Source: Isohypsibius dastychi
Taxonomy: Eukaryota > Tardigrada > Eutardigrada > Parachela > Isohypsibiidae
Direction: 5' to 3'
Assembly: GCA_034696485.1 (NCBI GenBank)
Contig: JAQIWT010001172.1
Coordinates: 1 to 12,082 of the forward strand
Length of the DNA stretch: 12,082 bases
In this document: positions 1-9,476 of the stretch, in pieces
How positions within the stretch are numbered: the first letter of the stretch is position 1
Layout of the letters: the number at the start of each line of letters is the position of its first letter
Translations under genes and position numbers: made by a program
The notes under the pieces: generated by a model
Told to the model about the DNA's origin: nothing
Seen by the model: the letters and a program-made list of their open reading frames with translations, nothing else
Databases searched by the model: none

Positions 1-1035
1 CAGGCAGTGCCAGCTGCTCAACGCCAGAACTGACAACATCGGCAAACACTTCTCGTATTTTCTTCAAGAGGTGAGTGAGTGAACATCAGCCATCATCTAC
101 AATAGCGCAATTCCCAGTTTTAATTACGATGTTTCTCTCAGTTCTCCATTTATGCAAGGAAAGTCGCCTCAGTTCGAGACAAAGGTGAAATTTCAAGCTC
201 AACTTGGACAATGTGAAACCAAATAAAAAAAACAAACGCGTTTGTTGCAGGTGACAATCTGGTCGATATTGTAAGGTCGTATGCGGACACAGAAACCAAC
301 AACCCATCATCTCGTCAATATCTCCACGAATTCGCACACTGGCTAGCAATGGTCCAAGATTTCCGACATCATTCAGCGCTCCGCATTACATCGCACATCA
401 TCCCAAAGTTCCAGAAATACAAAGACAACGTTTCCAACTTCAAAGCCGATATCCGTAAATGTCATACCCTGAGCGAGAAAAGCAAAACCACGTTGGAGTC
501 TCTAGACAAGCTCAGAGTAAAAGCAGGGGAGAATTCCGCCGTATACTTGACTTCTATGGAAGTATACCGAAGAGCTTCAACTGAGACTGTTCAACACGCC
601 GAACAGATGAGGACTCATGCTAAAGAATTCGAAGAGCTCAAATTATTGGATTTGCAAAATATTCTGACCAATTTTATCCGAAGTGAGATGATGTTCCACT
701 GCAGAGCAATCGAGATGTACACAGCCGCTTATCGCAGTGTGCAAAACATTTCTGTTGATGATGACCTTAAGCAGTTTTCTGATGTTCTGGACGCTGGGGG
801 TCAGCCACTAGCAATGCCTCAACCCCCGCTACCGATGGGAATTCCTCTGAGAAGCAGCGTCTCTCAACCAAATTTGGCTGGGGGAAACGTGTCAAGCAAA
901 GCAGCACAGATTCTTGGGGACAGCGCGTTGATGAATGCAATGAATTCTAGTTCAAGAAATGAAAGGCCCAAGTCCGCGCCGAGGAGTCGAGCTGTTCAAA
1001 GAGCGGTTTCACTGCAGGACTCCGACACTGACTGA
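1..1035 (+). CDS. CIBAR1: CIBAR/FAM92 family BAR-domain protein, 5' end outside the window
   Basis: Exons 1-70 (frame from base 2), 142-184 and 251-1035 join to 298 residues plus a TGA stop. Introns of 71 and 66 bases begin GTGAGT and GTGAAA and end in CAG. The product resembles CBY1-interacting BAR proteins, which bind membranes at the basal body and act with Chibby in ciliogenesis. Recognisable points are GKHF in exon 1, YARK and VRDK in the small exon, SYADTET just after it, and MMFHCRAIEMYTAAY near the end of the BAR helices, the family's helical signature. The last roughly 80 residues form a low-complexity tail rich in Pro, Ser and Arg with a PQPPLP stretch. It makes the protein longer than human CIBAR1 (about 289 residues) even without its N-terminus. 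The ATG at 349 is internal. The family assignment is firm; which paralogue (CIBAR1 or CIBAR2) is not. Confidence 0.88.
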
Positions 1036-1605
1036 TGTGCTGAGAAGTCTGGTTACGTCAATCTCAACTGCAGATTTGTTAGAATAATTGGTATGGGGCA
1101 CGTGACTCTGTGTAGGATGTTGCAGGTTGTGCCTGAACCAACGTTGCTTGAGATGTTACGTAACACTCCTCGAACTTTTGCTTCTTTATTCAAAGAGAGG
1201 AGAATGAATTGAGTAAGATTCGACCGCTCTTTGTTTGGGTTCATGGTTTAACCCAAACAATCATTGGGGAACAATGTTTTCCAACCCATCTTGGTGCAAA
1301 CTTAACTTGTACGAACCATAGCAGCGATCAAGAGCTGATGTCACAGGCCGAGGCATTTGAGAATGAGAATAGTTTCAATCAACTGGCTGTTTGAAACCTG
1401 CGTAATATTGACCGAAATGGCGCATGGTTCTCAGCGGGGAATTCGACCACCTTAGGAGGCTGTCACATTTCTCACAAGGTGCATCATGAACTCGGGATAT
1501 CAAATGAATGTCTCATTCAGCTATAGCTCAGGCTATTAGTTCATTAACTATACCAATGAAAACTTGGAACTGACTGGAATTCTGTAAACTTACAGTTCTC
1601 TGACC
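1036..1605. other. Intergenic: CIBAR 3' flank and SLC2A 5' flank
   Basis: These 570 bases lie between the CIBAR stop and the transporter start. I see no convincing exon. Small open frames on both strands lack similarity to anything I know. No AATAAA follows the CIBAR stop closely, so the polyadenylation site is unresolved. A perfect inverted repeat at 1231-1260 is listed separately. A pyrimidine-poor acceptor-like TTACAG ends at 1595, just before the transporter ATG. It could mark a 5' UTR intron or a trans-splice site, but this is weak. Confidence 0.6.
1231..1260. repeat. Perfect 11-bp inverted repeat with 8-base loop
   Basis: TTGTTTGGGTT at 1231-1241 is exactly complementary to AACCCAAACAA at 1250-1260, separated by CATGGTTT. 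The transcript could form a simple hairpin about 200 bases after the CIBAR stop, so it may lie in the 3' UTR or near the cleavage site. The role is unknown. Confidence 0.6.
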
Positions 1606-3321
1606 ATGGAGATGAGAAGACGTTCTACGAAGCCGACAGTCCGTCTGGAGCCGCCGCCTGTAAATCCAGCATGGGAAAGCCGTCCGACATTCCGACTTTT
1701 GTTTGCTGCCATCTCCACATCATTTGGTTGTATGTTCGCGCACGGATACGCCTTCTCGCAGACCAACGCTCCTCAAAACCTGATTGTCGAATGGATTCGG
1801 ACGATTAAATGTGATCGCCTTGGAAGTAACTCATCCTCCGACCACAACACAACAGAAATATGGTGCAGACATTACCCAAAAAACCTGCAATACAAGATAT
1901 TCCCGGATAACCCACCTCTCAGTACAATCTGGAGTGTATGTGGTTCTGTTGTACCATTCGGTTGTATTCTTTCGCTCTGGTTCTCGAACTCCTTGGTTGG
2001 AAAATTTGGCATCAAGAAAACTCTGTTGGGAGCAAACTTTCTTGGGTTGATCGGGTCAGTCTTAACTGGCATTTCCAGCTACGTGAATTCGTACGAGCTC
2101 TTGATCGTTGGACGTTTTATTTTGGGTGAGTTTTCTGAGAACCACGTTTCTCAAGTTTAAGCTACCAAAGGCAGCGTTGTCCCTCAAACCAGTAAAACCG
2201 GACAGGTCGAAACTAGAAATTCGCAGGAACGAATAGATTAAAAATATCATTCGGCGAAGTTTTTATGGTTACTTTCAGGAGTTCAAGGAGGACTGTGCAT
2301 GCCACTCGTACCTTCCTACATAACCGAAATCAGTCCACCCAAGCTACGTGGCCCACTTGGTGGCATCACCAACGCAGCCATGCGACTGGGAATTCTCTTC
2401 GCGGTCATCATGGGCATCCCTGAAATTCTTGGAACCCCTAAGCTATGGCCAGTCGTTTTCTGGTTACGACTTGTCCCTGTCATCACTCTGTTCATCACTC
2501 TGCCACTGTGTCCCGAAAGTCCACGTCATTTGCTGCTTGTTGAGCACCGTGAATCCGCAGCACGAAAAGCCCTGATCTGGCTGCGCGGGACTGATGATGT
2601 CGATGCAGAACTCCGCATGATCGGCGCTGAGAGAGAACACACAAGCAGCATGAAGCGAGTCTCCTTGATTGGGCTATTCAGAGACCCCTTTCTTCGGAAA
2701 CTAGCTCCGATCTTCATGGTGCTCGAATTCAGTCATCAACTTTCCGGAGTTGCAGGAATCTCGCTCTATTCAACATCAATCTTCGAAGGGGCAGGGCTGA
2801 AAAAAGACGTGGCCATTTACGGAACCATTGGAATCATGTGCGTCCAGGTGTTGTTTCTCCTCATCACAATATTCCTGTTGAAACACTTTGGTCGTCGAAC
2901 GTTGATGCTAGTTGGGAACAGTGGGTCGTTTTTGTGTCTGTGTTGCATTGTGATGTTCATGGGTTTGACAAAGTCCGGTGTGTGTCCATCTTGTAATTAC
3001 GGCAGCTTGACCATGCTGTTGCTGTTCATGGTGCTGTTCAATGTTGGCCCTGGTTCGATCACGTTTCTGATCATCTCCGAGATGTCCAACCAGACGTTCA
3101 GAGGAGCGGCCATGATGTTGGCAACTGCGACGGGGACGATCAGTAGCATCTTCAGCGCAATGATCTTTCCGATCCTGCAGACCTATATTGATCAATGGAG
3201 TTTCGTGGTCTTCGCCGTGGTTATGTTGTGCTGTACTGTATATTTGTATTTCTTCCAGATTGAGACCAAAGGAAAGCATATTGGTGATATCCAGCTGGAA
3301 CTTCGCAAAAAGTTTTCTTGA
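1606..3321 (+). CDS. SLC2A (GLUT-like) major facilitator transporter
   Basis: Exons 1606-2125 and 2279-3321 join in phase 1 across a 153-base intron (GTGAGT to TTTCAG), giving 520 residues against about 490-510 for most GLUTs. The start ATG has a strong context (GACCATGG). The product should be a twelve-helix membrane protein moving a sugar or related small molecule. Family landmarks in order: NAPQ after helix 1 (residues 54-57); a large first outer loop with sequons at N75 and N81; GRFILG closing helix 4; EISPPKLRGPLG (190-201); PESPR ending helix 6 (252-256); HQLSG in helix 7 (326-330); STSIFEGAGL; GRR after helix 8 (378-380); VGPG in helix 10 (429-432); ETKG at the C-terminal tail (502-505). 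Most positions that contact glucose in GLUT1 differ (see findings), so the substrate is open. The ATG at 2299 is internal. A decayed relative lies at 7368-7649. Confidence 0.9.
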
Positions 3322-4270
3322 GGAACATCAAATCTGAAACAAGACGCGCGAAGAAAACGATTTTCACGACACTGAAAAGCAGACTTGTTGCTGAGTGCTT
3401 TCCCCGGCCAACAACAGGACTTCTCAAATTACATGTTCCAATATATGCATCTAAATTCTCAACTACCGTGCGCTTTGCTTTGTTTTTCTGTTGCTTTGGA
3501 TGGATTTAAAAACTTCAAGAAAGTAGAAGGTCAAAATACTAGGTTACTTTTGAAGAAACAATGCTGATCGGACACTCGATTGTTGAACACTGATCAATTA
3601 GATTGACTTTTCCCGAATCAGTTTTTCTTGCTATTTTGTTTAGTTACAGAGTACAAATGGTCAGGGTTAGACATCAGTAGGAAAGATATTCATCATGGAC
3701 GAAATGCTTAGGTTGCCGCAGTCACGCAATTAAACAAACAATGGGTCTTTCATGGTCGTATCATATGACAGCAAAATCAATTCTGCGCTGAGAGGTGCCG
3801 GAAATTCAAAGAAAACAGTGTCGAGGAGGGATATTAGTTTGCGCGGGTGCCTGCTGTTCCTACTGTAGGTTGGCAGTTGACATGTATGGGATACAGACAA
3901 TAACGAAAACCTGAATTATCTAGCGGCGGCGAAAACCTTACCATTGCAAACTATTTTCCCATTCGTTCGAATCAAGATTTCCAGGAGGTCATTCCCTTGC
4001 ACTACCGTGGACATTTGCCGCAGATCACAGCCGGATTTCGAAGCAATGTCTCACACCATATACAGAGTACATCCTTCACTTAGTTTTCTCGGCATCTTTT
4101 TGTTCTGATTTCAAAAAGCGAAAATAGGTAGAATGTCAACAACAAGTGATTCAGTTTACATGAATGCAAGGCAGCCAGAAACTTGTTGAAACAGAGAGCT
4201 GTTAGAGTAACGGTGATCTCATTTGGAACCGAACCTTTGGAGCCGCTTGCTCATAGCCTTTTATCTGTGC
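3322..4270. other. Intergenic: SLC2A 3' flank and VWA5A upstream region
   Basis: No gene is supported here. Short open frames just after 3321 are out of frame with the transporter and resemble nothing I recognise. An ATTAAA variant polyadenylation signal at 3729-3734 is possible but about 400 bases beyond the stop. No repeat of note was seen. Confidence 0.5.
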
Positions 4271-4307
4271 TATACAGGCAAGTTCAGCCGGCGTCGTAAA
4301 ATTCAGT
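4271..4307 (+). promoter_or_regulatory. Possible core promoter of the VWA5A-like gene
   Basis: TATACA at 4271-4276 lies 34 bases before the A of a TCAGT initiator-like motif at 4303-4307, the spacing expected of a TATA/Inr pair. It would give a 5' UTR of about 55 bases before the ATG at 4360. Both motifs are short and could occur by chance. Confidence 0.3.
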
Positions 4308-4359
4308 GCAACGCGCAGTTCATCGTTGTATTAGTTTCCGGAACGAGCGCTCAGCTACC

Positions 4360-6903
4360 ATGATGCTTGGAAGTTTGTGCGGCCTTATCGTGAAGGAGAA
4401 AAACACTCCTATCCCGCTCACTTCTGTGAACTACGATGTCAGGATCCGTTCATTCGCCAGCCGGATCAACATCGAACAAACGTACAAGAACGAAGAAGAT
4501 GTCGATCTGGAATGTGTCTATGGATTCCCAATTAACGATCAAGCCAGTATCGTTGGATTCACTGTCACCATCGACGAACGGTAAGTTTGAACTGAAACCT
4601 TGCAAACATGAAGTATTTCAGAAACACACCAACTGTGTGTTTTCAGTGTGATTCAAAGTCAGTTCAAGAAGAAGGATGAGGCGTTCAAAGATTACAGTGA
4701 AGCACTTGAACGTGGAGATGGAGCTTACCTACTGGATCAAGCGGATCGAAGTGACGATACATTTATCCTGAGTGTTGGACGGCTTCCTCCGAAAAAAGAA
4801 TGCCTCATCTCCATATCGTATGTCTGCACTTTGGAATCAGTCAACGAGACCATTCTTCGGCTTGTTATTCCAACTTCGCTTTATCCGCGATACAGCCCAG
4901 CCTCGGACTTAAGCAAATACTATGCGGCGCCACCAGCATTTTACCAATCCTCCGTCTCATACAGCTGCACCTTGAACGCTTCCATTGACGCATTCGATAA
5001 AGTCAAGTCAGTGACTTCATCGACCCATCCCTTGTCGGTTTATCTGGAAAGCGATACGAAAGTAAATGTGACCTTTGGCGCAAAACAACAAGCTATGGAC
5101 AAAGATTTCGTTCTCGACATTGAAGTTGTGCAAAATCCGGAACAACATGTTGAAATGGAAGAATATGCTCCGAATAAGTTCGCTGCAATGTTTTCGTACG
5201 TTCCGCACTCTGACGAACTCAAGAGACAAGTCAATTCGGAACTGGTATTTCTTGTGGATTGTTCGGGATCGATGCATGGTGACAAAATCGAAGACGCAAA
5301 AACGGCCATGCAGCTATTCCTGAGAAGTATCCCTCAAGGGTGTTACTTTAACTTTTATCGCTTTGGCTCAAGGTACATGGAGGTATAGGCAAGTTTTCTA
5401 AGACTTTTCAATGTGTTTTTATTTGATTCCAGTTTCACGTCCCTGTTCCCAGAAAGTGTCGCTTACAATGAGACTTCATTCAACCAGGCCAAAGCATATA
5501 CCACTGCGACCTCAGCCGATATGGAAGGAACGGAGATATTGCAGCCGCTTCGAGGTATTTATGCCAAAGAACTAAAGCCTGGCTTCAGCCGACAGTTGTT
5601 CGTCCTGACTGATGGTGAAGTGACAAACACAGAACAGGTCATCAACATTGTAAGAGAAAACGCGTCCAACACACGAGTGTTCTCTTTCGGATTAGGGGAT
5701 TCACCGAGCCGGTCTCTAGTCAATGGTGTTGCCATGGCTGGAAACGGAAAGTCAGAATTCATCAAACACGGCGAGGATTTGACCGACAAAATTTGTCGTC
5801 ATCTGAGCCGAGCGTTACAGCCAGCCGTTACTGATGCTGCGGTTAGTTGGGAAGGAGTCAAGGAAGTTCAACAAGCTCCAACGAAGCTTCCTCCGGTTTT
5901 CTTCGGAGATCGACAGTTGGTCTTTGCTCTTTTTGAAAAGAATGCGGCCAGCGATGAGCCCAGTCAAGTTGTCCTTCAAACTGGATCCGAGACAAAACGG
6001 AAAAGTTTCGACTTGAGCAAAGCAGTTCAAGCTGATGGTGAACTTTTCATCAGCAAGCTTGCTGCCAGGGCGCTGATCAAAGAAATCGAAACCGCTCCAA
6101 CCACCAGTGTGGAACCTGACGATAAGAAGCTGACCGAGAAAATCACGGAAATATCACTTCTTTTTGGCATCATGTCAAAATATGTCTCGCTCTTGGCGAT
6201 CGAGCAACGGGAAAACGTTGCACCAGGGGAGATGGAATTCCGCGAAATACCAGTTCTTCTAGCTGGAAATAATCCGCCTATGGCACAAATACAGATGTTG
6301 CCGATGCAGATGGACAACGAAATGTCACCTGAGTTTTCTGGATGGGGAGTTGCTCCACAATTTGCGCTGAATAAAATTTATAATATGTATCATGTATCAG
6401 CGCTGATGCAGCCGACAGTGGCACGGATGAAACGGAGGGAATTTGGTGAACAGTTGGATGAAATAGCTGAATGTACTCCCACCGCAAGTAGCAATAGATG
6501 CAATGGAATAAAAAGAAAGATTACAGCTTCACTTGGGTTCGAAGACAGCGTAGATGCTGGTGGAATTTCAGTCGCTGTCAAGGAAAAACCACAAGATAAC
6601 ATACCAGTCTCCGGAATCCTCAATTCCATCTTGGCGTTACAAAATTGGGACGGAAGCTGGTCACTCGGCAGTGAGCTAGCAAACCTAGTACCGGGGTCGC
6701 GTGATATTCTGGCTAAGCTAGGGAGCCATGTGGACGAAAAAGTTGGAATTACTCTGATTCTGATTTTATGGATCCAGAAGCACTACAGTCAACAAATCAA
6801 CACATGGAAAGCCATCATCGATAAAGCTTCGTTCTTTGTTGGACAGCTGATATCTGACAGCGAGCGAGAGAACTTGGTGAAAAGAATTGAATCCATACTT
6901 TAA
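4360..6903 (+). CDS. VWA5A: VWA5A-like protein with VIT and von Willebrand factor A domains
   Basis: Exons 4360-4580, 4647-5372 and 5433-6903 join to 805 residues; human VWA5A has about 786. Introns of 66 and 60 bases use GTAAGT and GTACAT donors. The first join gives DERVIQSQ and the second restores FGSSFTSLFPES, matching the family (human FGSSYEAFFPES). A VIT domain occupies about residues 1-130 (CGL, PIPL, NEEDVDLECVYGFP). The VWA domain, about 272-445, has a complete MIDAS metal site: D278-x-S280-x-S282, T349 and D376. A C-terminal domain with NWDGSW and ILWIQKHY (about 718-805) matches the vertebrate tail. No signal peptide or membrane helix is evident, so an intracellular protein is expected; the family's molecular role is poorly defined. 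ATG at 4360 has ACC before it and aligns with the vertebrate start. The open frame extends upstream to 4306, but only with GTG. Confidence 0.9.
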
Positions 6904-7367
6904 AGCTGTTTAAGAGTCTGTCACACTTTGACACAGTGTCATTGATTGTTTAGTGTCATTATTATAGTCGTTAGAATGTCATTTTTTGTTCTTATACTTG
7001 AAAGCTGGAGGAATTTCGTGTTGACTATTTCTGCGAGTAACTGAAGCGCTATCGGACACGAAAATACGGAAATAAAAAAAGACAAACAAGCTCGCGAATG
7101 CCGCAAAAGCACCACAGTGTCGTGAGAGCCTGCTCGATAGCGGTTTTGTGATCACGGAAACCGATAAATGGAGGCGCCAGTACTGAAATTTCCGAATTAA
7201 CCAAAATTTATTTCGATCATCGTTTTTCTGAATCGGAGTCACTCCACACTAAACCGTCAAAGCGTCAAATGTGTCCGCCTTATAAGAGGTGATGAAAACA
7301 TCCCAAGGGAAGCCAGCGATGTTTAGCTCTGGTGCAATAACATTCTTGACGGAGAGCAGGTCACTGA
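6904..7367. other. VWA5A 3' UTR and flank
   Basis: No coding sequence is supported. Within about 80 bases of the stop, TGTCATT occurs three times around 6938-6983. The likely polyadenylation signal at 7071 is listed separately. The rest shows no family similarity that I recognise. Confidence 0.5.
7071..7076 (+). terminator. Polyadenylation signal for the VWA5A-like gene
   Basis: A canonical AATAAA followed by an A-run sits 168 bases beyond the VWA5A stop, with no other plus-strand gene between. It is the best 3' end signal for that transcript, inferred by motif and position only. Confidence 0.55.
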
Positions 7368-7649
7368 CTCAACATTCTGAACTTATCGGTTATTGGTGGT
7401 CTCGTTATTAGTGTGCTAATGGGAATCCTCCAGTACTCAGCAATAATAGCTTTTGGCCTTGGATGTTTTGGCTGCCCTTAGATACTGCAGTCCATTTGTT
7501 CTTGATCTTACCATTTTGTCCAGGAAGCCCTAGCTAGCTGCTTCTGCAAACGCAGGAAAACCGATGCGAGAGAGGCACTAGTGTGGTTGCGTGGTGCGGA
7601 GGATGGGGTTGATGTTGCCAAATGTCGACTTGTCTCTGGGATAATTTAG
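7368..7649 (+). pseudogene. Decayed SLC2A (GLUT-like) fragment
   Basis: Three neighbouring reading frames together recall the middle of an SLC2A transporter. From 7368 one frame reads LNILNLSVIGGLVISVLMG, like helix 5 after the RGALG motif. From 7451 another reads WPWMFW, then LPFCPGSP ending at a TAG at 7535; the intact gene at 1606-3321 has WPVVFW and LPLCPESP in the same order. From 7560 a third reads REALVWLRGAEDGVD; the intact gene has RKALIWLRGTDDVD. The order and spacing match the family, but at least two frameshifts and an in-frame stop separate the pieces, and no introns repair them. It is a relic of a second transporter copy. Similarity may continue weakly to about 7800 (NSKLLRN near 7772). 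No ends of the copy or terminal repeats are visible. Confidence 0.72.
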
Positions 7650-8024
7650 CTGAATCATTACCTAGCGCACAAACGTTCCTTAAACGAACGCGAACACCTC
7701 GCTGGGATGGTAAAGGGAGGGTACAGTACAGGCGCAATCGTGGTCTCCGAGTTATGAATTGTAGACTGGAATTCCAAACTTCTTCGCAACCGAACTTCGT
7801 CCTGTTGTAATGTCATCGCAGATATTTTGCTGTGAGTAACTTTAACAAGATCAAGCCGCTGAGTCCCGATAAAACTGATCGCTGCTTAGATACGACTATC
7901 GTTTGCAATCTAAGCGAAAGAAACGAGATGTCCCCGTAAGCTGACTGTCATTGTATCGCATTCATTCAGCTGCTTTTGTGTACTTTACCAGGAAATCAGG
8001 ACAAAACCCATCATTGCACAGAAG
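7650..8024. other. Upstream region of the acetylcholine-binding-protein-like gene
   Basis: No intact gene is supported. The first part may hold more of the transporter relic. No clear TATA box lies near the ATG at 8025, so promoter and transcript start are unresolved. Confidence 0.45.
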
Positions 8025-9261
8025 ATGCGAGTAACCGAGCTTCTAGTAATTGGAGTCATCGTTCTGTTGGCGAATGTTCAAGGTCATTCTTTTCCTCTTA
8101 TTCCCCAGATTACGTGCATTCTAGAACAAATCTGAAGACCACGAGTTTGTTATTTGATTTCTTTGACGATTTTTTAGATAGTATCCAAGGTCGAATCGAA
8201 GCAAGTCTGCTGAAAGATCTCTTCCTTGACTACAATGTGGCTGAGCGACCAGTCAGCAACGAATCAATCCCGGTGAACGGTAAGCCGAATGGACAATAGT
8301 GAATTCAGTTACTAATTACCGATTTTACTGTTAGTTACTGTCGGAGTGGCGTTAATTCAACTTATCAACTTGGTAAGAATTTTGTCTTTTATTCGGTGAT
8401 TCTGAGAAGTCAGCTCCTCAAGCAGGAAGCATTGTTTTACCATGCTTTCATAGGATGTCAACAATCAAGTCCTGACATCAAGAATCTGGCAGATTCTGGT
8501 AAGCAATGACGGCCATGACTCTTTTTGATATGACCTGAACAACTTGTAGAGGTGGCAAGATGATAAAATGATGTGGGACCCCAGTGATTATGGTGGTATC
8601 ACTCAGCTCAGCCTGAAACCAAGGACACTCTGGCTTCCTGATGTGGTTCTGTACAACAAGTACGTATACCGTATCGCAGACCAATCAGTTCTTTATCAGC
8701 ATAAGTCCTAACAGCGCCGACGGTTACACTGATGACTCAGATGGACCAAACGTCCTCGTCCTGAACAGTGGTAACTGCCTGTATGTTGTACCGAAAGTTG
8801 TTCACACATCTTGCCCAATCAACTCGACCATTGCACCCAACATCACTCAATCTGAATTAGAATGTAACCTGAAGGTATGGTACACTTCGCGTGAGCTGAG
8901 GAATTTGAGGACTTGTCATTTGTGCATTGTAGTTTGGCTCTTGGACAGCCCACGGTGATCAGATCGATCTGCATCCTGAAAAAGATTTTGCGAACCTGAT
9001 CGACCTTATTCCCAATCCCAGACTAGAGATCATTGGTAACAGCACTGACCAGATCCTTCGTTTACTGGAGACAGCGCGGCAGATGTCCAGTGATCTTTTT
9101 TTGTTTCAGGACAAATCCCCGCAGATCGACATGTCGTATTTTATCCCTGCTGCCCGAACCCGTTCGTAAGTTTTCAGCACGATTATTTCCATGTTATATT
9201 GTTACTAGACGTTTGATTTCAGCTGGACATCACGTACACTATTAAGTTGCGGCTCGGATAA
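8025..9261 (+). CDS. Acetylcholine-binding-protein-like secreted ligand-binding domain
   Basis: Nine exons: 8025-8082, 8178-8279, 8335-8372, 8454-8498, 8550-8659, 8715-8874, 8933-9035, 9110-9165, 9223-9261. All eight introns (51-95 bases) are GT-AG, and phases agree throughout, giving 236 residues. Residues 1-19 look like a signal peptide. The rest follows the nicotinic-receptor extracellular domain: LLKDLF, RPVSNES, VTVGVALIQLINLDVNNQVL, WDPSDYGG, LWLPDVVLYNNADG, FGSW. The agonist-site aromatics are W83 (loop D), Y116 (A), W175 (B) and Y217 (C), with vicinal C219-C220; the second loop-C tyrosine is F224. The Cys-loop runs C151-C168. The frame stops after LDITYTIKLRLG, the last beta strand, where helix M1 would start, and no membrane helices follow. 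Molluscan and annelid acetylcholine-binding proteins have this layout and modulate cholinergic signalling as soluble pentamers. Sequons lie at N47, N53, N154 and N160. Exon joins are inferred; a truncated receptor pseudogene is the main alternative. Confidence 0.85.
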
Positions 9262-9476
9262 TACGTGAAAGCGGTGGTATAGGTTGTTCAGACAGGCTCA
9301 CGCAATCAAATCAAAGCCTGATCGATTGATACGATCATAAAAATGAGTTGACAACGCATGTTTCCGTGTTGCTGTGAATGGCTGCTAGTGAATGATAACA
9401 CACCAGACTTCGGCCTCTGACTAAACTACATGAAATTACATACGATTGCGTTCGAGACGAGGATGATGGACGGCAA
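9262..9476. other. 3' flank of the acetylcholine-binding-protein-like gene
   Basis: Only a variant signal CATAAA at 9336-9341 could serve for polyadenylation. I searched for receptor membrane helices M1-M4 after the stop and saw none in any frame. Confidence 0.45.

Noticed and set aside
1784-2129. Additional open frames inside the transporter exon on both strands
   Set aside because: They overlap the SLC2A exon in other frames and have no splice structure or family similarity.
4306-4359. Upstream extension of the VWA5A frame by 18 codons
   Set aside because: The first codon is GTG, not a usual start in animals. The ATG at 4360 has ACC before it and aligns with the start of vertebrate VWA5A.
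5373-5432. Reading VWA5A exon 2 through to the TAG after YMEV, as two separate proteins
   Set aside because: Splicing from the GTACAT donor to the AG at 5432 restores the conserved FGSS...FPES block in frame. The stop is inside the intron.
7534-7737. Minus-strand open frame over the transporter relic
   Set aside because: It is a shadow of the plus-strand relic, with no leader and no recognisable family.
8083-8108. A 26-base intron after the signal peptide exon, ending at CCCCAG
   Set aside because: It is too short for a spliceosomal intron. The acceptor at 8177 gives a 95-base intron and joins the leader to the receptor domain in the right phase.
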